Below are positions 10,736 to 21,828 of a stretch of DNA of 64,000 bases, piece after piece. Where the stretch lies: the NCBI GenBank assembly GCA_036924285.1, contig JAYKYS010000016.1, positions 7,192,001-7,256,000 on the forward strand, written 5' to 3'. The notes beneath the pieces are model-generated. The model saw only the letters and a program-made list of their open reading frames with translations, made no database searches and had not been told where the DNA came from. The DNA is from Asterella californica. Taxonomy: Eukaryota > Streptophyta > Marchantiopsida > Marchantiales > Aytoniaceae. The number at the start of each line of letters is the position of its first letter. Position 1 is the first letter of the stretch. The position numbers were made by a program, and so were the translations under genes.

Positions 10736-10993
10736 TTCTCTCCTCCTTTCTCTACAACTCTTGTTGCACCCTCTTTCAACTCTCCTCAAACCCTTTCTAA
10801 GTGAACAAGATGTAAAGAATGACTTCGAACGCGTCATATATCACTACGGGATACACGAAAGGTTCTAACGTTGCTAACATCGCGTTAGCTCTCTCTCCTC
10901 CCAACGTTCTCTCCAAGTGCTCTCTCATAATCTCCTTTTGTCGAATATAGAACTGAACTCTAAACATCGTTCAACGATCCCTTCAAGTGAGGT

Positions 10994-11009
10994 CCCGGCA
11001 ATGGAACCA
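10994..11009 (-). promoter_or_regulatory. Primer-binding site of the inverted E1 copy
   Basis: The reverse complement reads TGGTTCCATTGCCGGG, one base different from 1865-1880, and lies next to the LTR end at 11014. Confidence 0.7.
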
Positions 11010-11013
11010 AAAA

Positions 11014-11926
11014 TGTAAACCCTCTGCAGTCCTATCGATCAACTACCCCCCGATCTCTCAACCTCCACGATCGTCATCCACGAATCTGCAACATGTCGGG
11101 CCTGTCTCTCACTCAGGGGTCACCTCTGATGGCTTTGATGGAAGCACACCATGAACTTGAAGGGAAAATGCTGAGTTCACTCATTCATACACCCACAAAC
11201 TTATCAACTAAAAATCTCTTTAAACACATCCACTAAAATCCTCCATTCTAACGACGTCTCTCAATTTCTCACATGCTAAAAATATCTCACACTCTCTATA
11301 TTACTCAAGTTGTCATTACGACAATGTGAAAACAAGGATGAAGAGTCTTCTCTACTCCTCTATTTATACATTCTAGGTTTTTACTTTGGTACCTCTCGGT
11401 AACTCAGCCGTAACTACTTTTACCGGGTTTTACTAAGATATTACTTAAGGTAAAAGCATTGATCACATGGGCTTTTTACCTTTTCACATGGGCTTATTCC
11501 TTCAAAGTCAACAACTTCTAGAAGGATTCTGGAATATTCTCAAGAAATCTCGAATTTCCACCCCCCCTCTACACTAGGACCCACTAAAAAGGAAACATGT
11601 GGAATCTCTTCTTGTTTTTAATGCCCACAAAGTCCACAACTTTAATCCAACCACTAATATCAAGTCAAAAAGGAGATAAGGGATACTTTCCACCCCCTTT
11701 CTATCTTTTAGACAAGATGACAAGATAGTAGTGCTCACTCTTTAGCAAATATTTGAATTCTGCCAAAAGTACAGCTAAGTTTGACCATAACTAACTTTTA
11801 GCTAGTCATGACTAACTTGATACCTCCTTAAAATACTTTGGCAGCAAATAAACATTCTCAACCCTTAGTTATAACTAAACACCTTACTAATAGACAAACT
11901 TCATATGTGTAACATAGGTCGTTACA
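11014..11926 (-). repeat. LTR of the inverted E1 copy
   Basis: This is the 913-bp reverse complement of 948-1860, with TG and CA ends. Its outer end (11926) abuts a sequence that continues as uninterrupted E2-type DNA elsewhere (20313 onward), so E1 inserted into, or was joined to, an E2 copy here. Confidence 0.9.
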
Positions 11927-12949
11927 TTTCTTCAACCAAACTCTCCGAATGATCCAAGCCCTTACTGTCAATGACACAAGATGATATACAGACCCTTGTG
12001 CACAAAAACAGTGATACCTTTATACCCAATAATCCAAATGGTCTGAAATTTCACAAGTAGGTAGCTGACTGTACCTTCTCAGACCCTGGAAGGTTTCATA
12101 GCGAAATTCGACCTCAAACTCTCCATATCTCTCTCAATGTCTCATGTTTACAGTCGCATACTATCATAACATCCGATTTGAGACATCCAAATTCAGCCGA
12201 CCATAACTTTCTCACTTTGGCTTGGAATCGATTGATCTCGGAGTCCATCAGCAAGCCTATCTCAAGAGCTTTCCAGCAAAAGTCAATTCATCTCCAGCAA
12301 CCTCACAGTACTCCTAGAAAGTGAGAAAGACCTCACGGAAACAAAGATCATGAATTTGACCCCCTCAGCTTCATTTGATCGAAACGTTCTCATCTGTGCT
12401 TCAAATCGAGCAACCATTGAGTCCACGTGCATCCTTGTCTCCTAAGCTTTCCAACCATATCCAACAATCCACGAATTGACCACGGGATGTGCCCCTAACC
12501 CTCAAAAACGTGAAAGGAACTTGGTAGAAGATGATTGGTCAAACTTTCGACCAATAAGAAACAAGTTGACAAAAAGGTTTTGTCTTCACTCACATGACAA
12601 ACACAAGGAACGAATTTTTATCCAAGAGTACCATTTGGTCTCAAAGCTTAAATTGAACAAACTACAAACATGTGTCGTTGACGATATCGTTGACCACGAA
12701 GCACGTAGACACGAAAAACAAACTACGCTCAATATAGAGTCAAAATCCCGACTCGAAAACGGTTGACAATAAACTAAATTACAAAAGGAACGGATGAAGC
12801 TATTATCTGGTTGTAATAATCCTCTCCGAAGTTTCTCGCAACAAACTCTCGATGTGCCACCTTTGGTCGATTGTAACAACGTATTTCGACCCAAGTGTTG
12901 AACGGAACTCTCGCTGGAAAGTTCAGATCGAATGGAGGATCCATACCAC
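11927..12949 (-). mobile_element. 5-prime leader and start of gag of a second E2 copy (E2-left)
   Basis: This stretch is a direct repeat of 20313-21318 in the intact E2 element, about nine bases in ten identical by eye. It covers the E2 leader and the very beginning of its gag-side sequence, then is cut by the E1 LTR. With the LTR at 12950-13456 it forms the 5-prime end of an E2 copy whose remainder would lie left of E1. Confidence 0.7.
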
Positions 12950-13456
12950 ATCAGAGCAAGATGTAGACAGTAAGATCTCAAACAACGTCGTAAGTGACAG
13001 TGAGAAGAATGATAGGATCCGGAGTAGTCATCACTGCAGCCATAAACGACTCTCTCCAATGAGCTACCATAAATACTCGAAAGTGATCTCGTTGCAGACA
13101 ATTGATCTTAATGACGAATGGATGCGCAAGTGGAAGATCAAGAGCACGAAAGGGCTCTTCGTTCATGCCTACCACTCGCACTGTCGCTTACTTCATCCGA
13201 TGATATTGATCACACTCACACTAGACTTGGATACTCTACACTCTATATCCAAAGCTCTGCGCACCTCTCTACTTATACATCAACTTCGCATATGACGGCA
13301 AGAGTACTACGCTTATCTCCACTCAGCGGAGCGTGCACGGATTGTCCACGTGGAGCCTTATCTTTTGACACGATAAGGTCCCGATGGTTTCACATCAAAA
13401 CACGTCCGATAAGGATATGTGGTGGTTTCACACCCTAGTCAATCCACAACACGACA
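12950..13456 (-). repeat. E2 LTR (left), used as 3-prime LTR of E2 and 5-prime LTR of E2-left
   Basis: On the minus strand the LTR begins TGTCGTGTTG at 13456, directly after a polypurine tract. The matching LTR starts at 21828. A TATA-like tataagtagag lies inside the minus strand near 13273. The inner end near 12950 is approximate; I place it where minus-strand GCTCTGATG precedes TGGTATGG, a weak PBS candidate. Confidence 0.65.
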
Positions 13457-13473
13457 TCCACCCCCTCTAAACC
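13457..13473 (-). promoter_or_regulatory. Polypurine tract of E2
   Basis: The minus strand reads GGTTTAGAGGGGGTGGA immediately before the LTR start. This is the usual primer site for plus-strand DNA synthesis. It fixes the LTR edge at 13456. Confidence 0.75.
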
Positions 13474-14949
13474 TATGCATCCTCCGGTATGGACCAACCT
13501 AATCATACGTTGTGATTGACATCATATCACTTTCTCCTCATCTTCTTCATCGAGAGCCTCCTCCTCGATGTCGCGCTACTTGGCGACTACATGCTTGACT
13601 TCTACTCCGACGCTTGAGTTTAGTAGTTCTAGAAGTTAGCTCGTATTACTTCTAGTCCTTTATACATATGTTTGACACCTTTGCATACGGTGTTGACACT
13701 ATTGTGTTATATATTTTGAGTCTTAGTAGGTTGATAGTATGTTATCCATCTTGTTCAAGCACTCCTACGCTTGTGTAAATGATATCATGCTTATCTATGT
13801 TATGAAAGTACATAACTTAGAGTTTCCATGCTGATAGAGGTTTAAGCTCATGGGTTGTACTTACTTGTCGCCCATGCACGCTTTCTAGATTGGTCAAGTT
13901 ATCTTTTAGGGTTACGTGTTATTTTACATGCCTTCGCGTGAAGTTTAAGATTTACGCTGGCACTTCAGGGGCTGACGTGGTAGCCTTTGGGTGAAGTTGA
14001 GTTACCACGTGGATTAGGGCACTAAAGGACAACCAAGTGGAGCTATGAACTCCCATTGGTCTGTTTTTGTCTTTAGTTTAACTCTAAATTTAGAAATAGA
14101 GCTCTAAAGGAGAGTTCGAGCATTTGGTGAAGGGACTTCGAAATCTAAGAGCACAGGAGGGTAGAGCTCGTCATGCCAAGCACTTCCAGTGAAAATTTCG
14201 ATCGATTTGAGTCAATAAAGACGGAGTTATGAGCAATTGAAGTTCGGATTGTGCTAGAATTGAATCACTTTTGTTGGATTTAGGGTTTTCAGTGTCACTC
14301 GCAGCAGATTTGAGGAAATTGCTTCAAAACTTCGAGGTTGTGTTCTCCGCCAGCAGGGCTACGATTTCACAAAAAATTTCATATCGATTGAGCGACTGAG
14401 TAATTCAGGGCGGCCACTGAAGCTGAGGGGGTCTGAAAAGCTCTTAATCTAGAGCAGCGACTTCAGAGGAGGAGATCTGCAGTTCTGTGTACATTCAGGA
14501 GTCCCAACTTCACAGGGATGTTCAGCACCCTGTAGACTTCAAATACTGTGAGAATATTTGAAATTCATCGAGCCAAACTTCTGTTCTAGGTTGAAATAGC
14601 CATCTAGGTACCAAAAATTGCCGTAGTTTTCTTGTTCAGAACTTTTCTGTCCATATCTCCGTGTCAGAATTTGATCTCAGGCTGAAACTTCGTGTGTGAG
14701 TTCAGTAGTCCCTCATTTGCATGTAGGGGAAGTTTAGAAGTCTAAACCTTCATAGTTTTCCTCTCCGTGAGTGTCAAAGTTCACCGTCGGATCCTATTAC
14801 TGCCAGCTAGACCTGAATTTTGCCTTCTGGGTATATTACTAGATCTTACACATCTGTGTGAGTGTTTATAGCCCCTGTTGTATCCTGAAAGCCAACCTCT
14901 TGAGTGAACAACCACAGCCAGAAGCCCGGCGTTTTCCTAGGTAGACGGA
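13474..14949. other. E2 3-prime untranslated region with inserted repeat
   Basis: About 1.5 kb lies between the E2 pol stop (14950) and the polypurine tract. It holds the R5 repeat (13600-13955) and a stretch with LTR-like features near 14085 (atttagaaatagagc). There are also inverted short motifs (tgacgtggta and ttaccacgtgg, about 13978-14020). No reading frame is convincing. A solo LTR or a truncated element inserted here is possible, but I could not find matching target duplications. Confidence 0.5.
13600..13955 (+). repeat. Dispersed repeat R5, copy 1
   Basis: This copy matches the reverse complement of 22512-22830. Shared blocks include ttctactccgac, a gtacataactta segment and ggtttaagctcatgggttgt. 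Similarity is moderate, with small indels. It may be part of an LTR; its family is unknown to me. Confidence 0.65.
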
Positions 14950-16444
14950 TCACACTCCGACATCGGGCTCTACACTCTCATATGGACTATCATCGTGATC
15001 TTGAGAGAGATCAAACTTTGTATTGATCTCCTCAATATCTACGTCTTCATCTCGCCGCTTAAAGACTTTATCCGTTCCCTACAATCGGAACTTTAAGCCG
15101 TGCACCATCCAACTCGCGTAGCACGTATGTGGCGTTGTCATGAATACGAACAACCACGTAAGGCCCAAACCAGCGTTTAGAAAACTTCCGCAATGAACTA
15201 TGCTAGTTATCCAAGCTGGTATCATATACCAACACCCAATCATCTTCATGGATCTTCTTAGATCGTAGTCGATGTTGCTTATCAAATCTGTCTTTGTTCT
15301 TCAAGCGAGCTTTTCGTAATCGTTCCAGAGCTAGCTCCACATCTTCTGGTCTCTGCTCTGACTGACAGATTCTAAGAGCGAGAAGATCCTCTCTAGAGAG
15401 ATTATCCTCCCAAGGTAGAACACTCCAAGTAGGTATTTGCTCTTCGATAGATATGATCGATTTTTGCGCTTACATTAGTTCTGCTAGCATGTATCCGATC
15501 ACCGAGCTATGAGTTGTAGGATCGACCCATAGAGCAAATGGTAGAAGCCTTGGTCATTCTCTCATCCTTTCGTTGCAAGCTTTCACAATGGCTTTCTTAA
15601 TAGGAGGATGGCCGCGCTTACTCTTCGCATTTCCTTCCGGATTATAAGCCATGGTAAGAGCTAACTTGATTCCCCGCCTCTTGAAGAACATATCAGCTTC
15701 GTGAGCATTCAGTTCTCCGCGGTCTGCTGTAATCTTCCCAACACATCCGTATCTGCAGATTACATCTTCAAGTAGAAATCTGCACACCCCTTCTGTAGTA
15801 TTTGTGCGCAAAGCGCGTCCTTCGACTTGGTTTGATAGATCCTCCTGTGCCAAAACCAAGTATCTCATTTGTCATATCCCAACCGGCATCGTAACCAGAT
15901 CTACTACTCACTTGTAATGCATTGCAAGTGGATACGTAGAGTGAAGCTCATCTCGATGCCGGATGTCAGAGTACATCTGGCAAGTTACACACGTCTCCAT
16001 AAATCGCACTACATCTCTGTACATGTTATGCCACCAATATCTCTCTTTGAGTTTGATAAAGGTGGCATAAATACCTCGATGTCCAGCCCATAAGCTCTCA
16101 TGGAATTCTCGAATGAGCTAGGTTTGCATCTCTTGCTTACACACAATCCGTTGCGGCATCTCGCCACTCCGCTTGGCACGCTTTCACAGATAGCCCCCTT
16201 GTTGTATGTAGTTGTAAGACTTCCTCCTGATCTGTTTGAACTGAGCATCATTCCATTCTGGTTGCTTGGTCAGTGAACCAAGATAACGCCCAATGTCTAA
16301 CCATTCTCCTTCGTATAGCTCCTCCATTAATGAGTTTTGATGCTCATTCATTCCTTTTTGAGCTCTACAAAAGACGGTCGTGCCTATATTCTTTATGTCT
16401 TCCGTCAAATCCTCTTCATCTTCATATCTGACCTTAGACAACAT
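14950..16444 (-). pseudogene. E2 integrase and C-terminal tail, decayed
   Basis: Read right to left, a His/Cys zinc-binding region comes first, with motifs like EFHESLWAGHRG and TCVTCQ. A degraded catalytic core follows (DLSNQVEGRAL, GCVGKITADRGE, MAYNPEGNAKSKRGH). The C-terminal tail has HRLRSKKIHEDDWVLVYD and KRWFGPYVV. Stops break it at several points (for example after LMHYK near 15920). It ends at TGA 14950-14952 after an acidic tail (EPDVGV). The enzyme inserts element DNA into the genome; this copy is inactive. Confidence 0.85.
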
Positions 16445-16457
16445 ATCTGCTACCGGG

Positions 16458-17025
16458 TTATCTTTCTGCTATTTGTCTGAATTTTGGATTCAACGACTTG
16501 ATATAAGCAATCCATCGCAACATAGCAATATCAAGGGTGTTGCAATTGGTAATCATCCCTAACAGTGACAAACAATCAGTCTCCACTATTACCGGTGCTC
16601 CAATCAAATAGTCCTTCTCAACTTTCATGGCAGTAACTACTCCCCATAGCTCTCGCTCCACTTGTGGGTAGTTTTGTTGTCTCTCATTCAACACCTTGGC
16701 TCCAAACTTGATTGCAAACCAGTTCCCATCCTCATCATCTTGTCCCACTGCCCACCCAATGGCTATCGAACTTGTATCAACCGTGATTATCACGTATCTG
16801 CCATCTTCATCTGCCTCTTCGTAGCACAGGTGGAGAAGACAACAACTGCTTCAGCTTCTGCACCGCTTCGATATGCCTCTGCTCCCATCTGAACTTCGTG
16901 TCTTTCCGTAATAGATCATAGAATGAATCTGATACATGAGCAAAATGAGGAATCCACACATGATAGAACACGCAAGGTCCTAAGAACCTTCGCACCTCTG
17001 TTGTCGAGCTACATGTATCCTTCAT
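16458..17025 (-). pseudogene. E2 RT connection and RNase H
   Basis: 17025-16807 carries EVRRFLGPCVFYHVWIPHF, the RT thumb pattern, and an LSSPPVL motif. 16793-16458 carries RNase H: VDTSSIAIGWAVGQ, QVERELWGVV and ETDCLSLLGM. The frames are adjacent but separated by stops. They match a gypsy pol order between RT (right) and integrase (left). Confidence 0.85.
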
Positions 17026-17038
17026 CCGCTGTATGCAT

Positions 17039-17689
17039 CTACCTTGTTAGGATCAAGTTTACGACCAAACCACCGCATAAGTGCCCCACAATCACAACCT
17101 CTCGAACTCCAAACGAAGATTTAGCACCCGATAGCGTCAAGTGAACCTCCCTAAGCCATGATAAAATCTGATCGCAATCTAGAATATGACGCCATAAATT
17201 TTCGACACCCCCTCTGATTGACTCTCTCATCTTTCTGCTCCTCTACACATCCTTTGACTGGAATGTCATCTAAGAAAGGCATGGTCTTCTCCGGGATGAA
17301 GTCTCGAAAAACTTTGTTCATCCCGTTCATCATGTGTGCAACAGAATTTGTTGCCCCTTGTGGCAATGTGCACATCCTCACCAAATCTAATGGCTCAATC
17401 TAATCCTCATAGTAGTGACGTCTCTACTCCTTTCAACAAGTTGAAATTGATCGTATCTAAAGTAGAGATCTCTTATCGAGTAAATGGCTCTACCAGCGAA
17501 TGCTTCAACAAACTCTCTCATAATAGACCCGATCCTTGTATTTCTGATGATCACTTGATTCATCAGTTGCATATCTTGAATGAATCGTAGCGCTCCGCTC
17601 TTCTTCGGCATTGTAAACCAACGGTTGGAATACAGTGCAAACGATGGCTCAAGGATTCTCATCCGCATCTTCTCCTTTAGAAGCTCCAT
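17039..17689 (-). pseudogene. E2 reverse transcriptase core
   Basis: RT blocks read SNRWFTMPKKSGALRFIQD, GRAIYSIRDLYFRYDQFQL, then LPQGATNSVAHMMNGMNKV and the catalytic FLDD at 17265-17276 followed by IPVKG. FLDDIPVKG and LPQGATNS are unlike the plant gypsy lineage of E1 (FIDD, MPFGLCNAP). E2 therefore belongs to another Ty3/gypsy branch; I recall similar motifs from fungal and some non-seed-plant elements, without certainty. Stops break the frame. Confidence 0.85.
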
Positions 17690-17693
17690 AAGC

Positions 17694-18338
17694 TTAGGCA
17701 GATGTGCAATAGGTACAGGAATTGGTCTTAAGTCCCAAGGCGCATGCAGTAGTAAATATGATCATCGGTGCTACAACGCTTGGATCTACACACCCAATTT
17801 TTGAAGGCTCAAAAGCAAAAGTTTTTCCATGCCTACTTAACATCTCCTTGAACTCCCTCTCCTCAACAGGTAGAAGCAAATCGGTAGAACCAACCTTCAA
17901 CTCCTTAAGCGTAGCTTCTGTAAACTTGTGACCTATCTGATCAGGATATCGTAAGCTCTTCTCCTTTGAGGCTTGTTGAACTCGTTGGTCAGAGTCGCTA
18001 GGTAGCGATTGTGCAACCGGCTTCATCTTTTTATCCACCATTTTATACTTGATCTCGACTCTGACTTCAGGTATCTGGAACGACTCTATAGCCGAGTAAA
18101 GCTCCATAGAACGTATGTACACAACTTGGTCTTCATTCCCTTGCTCAGCCGTGTGAAGCTCTTCCAAAGGATCATCCAAATCCATCTCCACGTAAACGCT
18201 CTCTATTTGATCCTCCTCACTAAGCACACCAACTCTTTTTAGATCTTTTTGGGTTCTTTGCACAGCTTTCTCCTCCCATTTCAGAACATCAGCGAGCTGT
18301 GTATACACAACAAATCCACTCTCCGAATATCTCACCAC
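17694..18338 (-). CDS. E2 protease-RT linker region
   Basis: This 214-aa open frame lies between protease and RT. It is rich in charged residues (EEDQIESVYVEMDLDDPLEE) and ends with FKEMLSRHGKTFAFEPSKIGCVDPSVVAP, the usual RT lead-in (a host-like HRKAFAF pattern). It has no stop of its own but is not in one frame with its neighbours. Confidence 0.7.
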   Translation of the reverse strand: MVRYSESGFVVYTQLADVLKWEEKAVQRTQKDLKRVGVLSEEDQIESVYVEMDLDDPLEELHTAEQGNEDQVVYIRSMELYSAIESFQIPEVRVEIKYKMVDKKMKPVAQSLPSDSDQRVQQASKEKSLRYPDQIGHKFTEATLKELKVGSTDLLLPVEEREFKEMLSRHGKTFAFEPSKIGCVDPSVVAPMIIFTTACALGLKTNSCTYCTSA

Positions 18339-18412
18339 ACATGTACAAAAGACACTATCTCTTTCAAACGAGAGTACCTCCTTTTGTGTATTGGTATCGC
18401 TATACTCTCGTT

Positions 18413-18964
18413 CTATAGTGACCCTCTGGAAAAATCCTTGAACTTTTCAGTGATTCTAGGTAGAGAAACGCTCCGCAAGTAATCTCGGTTACGCTCATGA
18501 TTAGCAGACACAGTCAAGAACTGTATCGTTGTTTTGCCATCCTGACTCCTGATCCGAGCATAAGTAGGATCGTCATCCAACACCTTAGTCTCCATCCTTA
18601 CAGCTGTAATGAATGGTTGACCAAGAATAACCGGATAGGAAATAGTATCTTGAACAAAGAAGTTTTGTTCAAGTATCACATTCCCTATCTTCACCTTCAC
18701 ATCCGGACAAGCACCATAGAGTTCTCCTCGTGTGTTGTTTGCTGCTCGGATCATCCAACCATGATCTATATCAACAGACCATCCACCCTCCTTGTAGATG
18801 TCCTTAAAGACAATATTGATCTCAGATCCATGATCAATGAGAGCAACCACCGGATCTCTCTTCCTTATCCAAACTTTGCGAGTGTAAGAACGAGCCAACT
18901 CTTGCTCCTCTTCCTCTGTAATCATTGTGTCTAGAGCACTGGACATTGCGGTTTCTCCCGTCAA
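18413..18964 (-). CDS. E2 aspartic protease
   Basis: This 183-aa frame has a retropepsin active site DHGSEIN (DHGS at 18824-18835) in place of the common D-S/T-G, preceded by DPVVALI. The later VILGQPFITAVR matches the ILG motif closing retropepsin folds. It starts MTGETAMSS just left of the gag end, as expected for gag-protease order. It is probably part of one polyprotein originally. Confidence 0.8.
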   Translation of the reverse strand: MTGETAMSSALDTMITEEEEQELARSYTRKVWIRKRDPVVALIDHGSEINIVFKDIYKEGGWSVDIDHGWMIRAANNTRGELYGACPDVKVKIGNVILEQNFFVQDTISYPVILGQPFITAVRMETKVLDDDPTYARIRSQDGKTTIQFLTVSANHERNRDYLRSVSLPRITEKFKDFSRGSL

Positions 18965-20433
18965 TTATCTCTTCCGCTTTATAATGTCAATGATGACATC
19001 ATGAAACTCTTTCTTCGCAATCCCAAGGATTTCTCGCAAAGTAAACTCAATCTTTGTATTGAGCATCTTCTCCTGCAACACCTCTTTCATGTTGGTTGCT
19101 GCTTCAATGTCTGATTGCAGCTTATACATCGGAGCTTTGTCCTTCTCCCTATCCTTACCCTTCTCTGTACTCCCAGAAGGTAAGACGTCCTCCATAGCTT
19201 CTTCTCGTAGAGGTGTAGTCTCATGTCGGAGTCTATCTCCTCTTAGTTACCTCTTGGGAGCCGCTCTCTCCTCACTTGGACCAGTCTCATCTCTCCTACG
19301 CTTCTCTTCCATGATAGCTTCATGTTGAGCTTTGGTTACGTAGGCATGAACGGACATAGCATCTACGGGATCATCCCATCCAGTAGCACTTCTGATTGTT
19401 GTGACTGTTCTGAGCAACTCCACCTTTCTCATTTTCTCCTTTCTATTCGTACTCACAACGTGACTCCACATATCAGTCGTATCCGCATATTTCAAAAAGA
19501 CACTCTCTTTTTTGCTAATCACCTCGACTCTATAAGTAGAAACTTCTACCGATGTCATATCATGCACTGTTAGATGATCCTCCAAAACTTTCTTCATCCC
19601 TCCTCTATTGAAGTTGGTCCTCAGAGTCTCTCCGTTGTCTCTCAAGGCGATCTTTCTTTCCTTCCAGAAAATTATGCCTTGCTGCAAAGCATCAGTGAAA
19701 CTCTCGCATTCCTTCCGTTGATGGTCGGTGTTGTCACACCAAATACACCTCTGAACATATCTTTGTTTTGGTGTAGGTCTCCTTTCAGGTGCCCCATCCT
19801 TCTCCTCCAACCTTGTCAACTTGATCTGTAAGTCTCTCATCTTCTTCTCTAAATCTTCCATTGCTTGATTCCGTTGTGGTACAACCGATAGGCACGGTTG
19901 TACCACAACGGAATAGTAGGAAGCGAAATAGTAGGTAGAGGAGCAGTCTGCACCGTTGGTTGCCTTCGTGATATCACAATAGACGGTGGTCTTGGTGCTT
20001 GACTCACAACCACCTTCCCTCTTCGATATTCTCGCTCTGCAAGTACTCCCATTGCTTCGCTAATGTTCTTCCAATCAGATGAGACCATTGTCTTTCGTCC
20101 GATCTTCCAACAGCAACTCTAACTCCCTCTGTAGCTCGCTGTTGACTGACTGTAAAAATAGGTCCACTTTGTCATTTTCAAATGTGAGCTTCTCCATCCG
20201 AGATAGTTGAAGAAACTGTCTCTCAAACTCCCGAAGTAGTTCGGTAGCAACTTCTCAGAAAGATGATGTATCATCATCACTACCACTCTGTAAAATTTCA
20301 CCAGCGGATCTTCAACCAAACTCTCGGAATGATCCAAGCCCTTACGGTCAATGACATAAGATGATATGCAGACCCTTGGCACAAAAACAGTGATACCTTT
20401 ATACCCAATAATCCAAACGGTCTGAAATTTCAC
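18965..20433 (-). pseudogene. E2 gag, in pieces
   Basis: Frames 20433-20119, 20088-19849, 19906-19247 and 19195-18965 together resemble a gag. An N-terminal helical part has LPNYFGSLRDSFFNYLGW and SSDWKNISEAMGVLAE. A proline-rich stretch follows, then a coiled segment (EDLEKKMRDLQIKLTRLEEK) and a zinc knuckle CIWCDNTDHQRKEC (CX2CX4HX4C). Downstream TGWDDPVDAMSVHAYV is shared with E3 (22073-22429). Several frame breaks separate the pieces. Confidence 0.75.
19868..19914. repeat. Perfect inverted repeat inside E2 gag (19-bp arms, 9-bp loop)
   Basis: Arms 19868-19886 and 19896-19914 are exact reverse complements, separated by gataggcac. On the minus strand the arms encode PLWYNRAYRLYHNG. It sits where two gag frames meet, so it may itself be the cause of the frame break. 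Confidence 0.8.
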
Positions 20434-20439
20434 AAGTAG

Positions 20440-21318
20440 GTAGCTGATTGTACCTTCTCAGACCTTGGAAGGTTTCATAGCGAAATTCGACCTCAAACTC
20501 TCCATATCTCTCTCAATGTCTCATGTTTACAGTCGCCTACTATCATAACCTCCGATTTGAGACACCCAACTTCAGCCAGCCATAACTTTTTCACTTTGGC
20601 TTGGAATCGATTGATCTCAGAGTCCATCAGCAAGCCCATTTCAAGAGCTGTCCAACAAAAGTCAATTTATCTCCAACAACCTCACAGTACTCCCAGAAAG
20701 TGAGAAAGACCTCACGAAAACAAAATTGATCATGAATTTGATCCCCTCAGCTTCAATTGATCGAAATGTTGTTATCCGTGGTTCAAATCGAGCAACCATT
20801 GAGTCCACGGGCATCCTTGTCTCCTAAGCTTTCCAACCATATCCAACAATCCGCGAATGGACCACGGGAAGTGTCTCTAACTCTAAAAAACGTGAAATGA
20901 ACTTGGTAGAAGATGATTGGTCAAACTTTCGACCAATAAGAAACAAGTTGACAAAAAAGTTTTGTCTTCACTCACATGACAAACACAAGGAACGAATTTT
21001 TATCCAAGATACCATTTGGGCCTCAAAGCTTAAATTGAACAAACTACAAACATGTGCCGTTGACGATACCGTTGACCACACGAAGGACAAACTACGCTCA
21101 ATATAGAGTCAGAATCTCGACTCTAAAACGGTTGACAATAAACGGAACTACAAAAGGAATAGATGAAGCTATTATCTGGTTGTAATAATCCTCTCTGAAG
21201 TTTCTCACAACAAACTCTCGATGCGTCACCTTTGGTCGATTGTAACGACGTATTTTGACCCAAGTGTTGAACGGAACTCTCGCTGGAAAGTTCAGATCCA
21301 ATGGAGGATCCATACCAC
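20440..21318 (-). other. E2 leader between LTR and gag
   Basis: This region is repeated at 11927-12949. The short frames here are not conserved in both copies and I annotate no gene. The PBS is uncertain; minus-strand TGGTATGGATCC near 21305-21318 is the best candidate. Confidence 0.5.
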
Positions 21319-21828
21319 ATCAGAGCAAGATGTAGACAGTAAGATCCCAAACAGCGTCGTAAGTGACAATGGGAAGAATGATAGGATCCAGAGTAACCAT
21401 CATCGCAGCCATAAATGACTCTCTCCAATGAGCTACCATAAATACTCAAAAGTGATCTAGCGACAGACAATGGATCTTAACGACGAATGGATGCGCAAGT
21501 GGAAGATCATGAGCACGAAAGGGCTCCACGTTCATACCTATCACTCGCACTGCTGCTTACTTCATCCGATGATACTGATCACACTCACACTAGACTTGGA
21601 TACTCTACACTCTATAACCAAAGCTCCGCGCACCTCTCTACTTATACATCAACTTCGCATATGACGACAAGAGTACTACTCTTATCTCCACTCAGCGGAT
21701 AGTGCACGGATTGTCCACGTGGAGCCTTATCTTTTGACACGATAAGGTCTCGGTGGCTCCTCAACATCAAGACACGTACGAAAAGGATATGTGGTGGTTT
21801 CACACCCTAGTCAATCCACAACACGACA
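21319..21828 (-). repeat. E2 LTR (right, 5-prime)
   Basis: It starts TGTCGTGTTG on the minus strand at 21828 and matches 12950-13456. The outer edge is sharp: to the right both copies differ, with E3 gag sequence here and the polypurine tract at 13457. The minus strand carries tataagtagagagg near 21640, a likely TATA box. The inner edge is approximate. Confidence 0.65.

Noticed and set aside
12941..12960. Plus-strand accacatcagagcaag, like a tRNA-Met PBS
   Set aside because: The orientation is opposite to the E2 coding strand, and the key TGGT start is missing.
12586..13438. Frames on both strands of the E2 LTR/leader
   Set aside because: They lie in an LTR, differ between the two copies and show no domain.
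20770..20812. ggttcaaatc followed by agtcca, like a tRNA 3-prime half
   Set aside because: The stems do not pair, no D or anticodon arm is upstream, and the sequence is part of the E2 leader.
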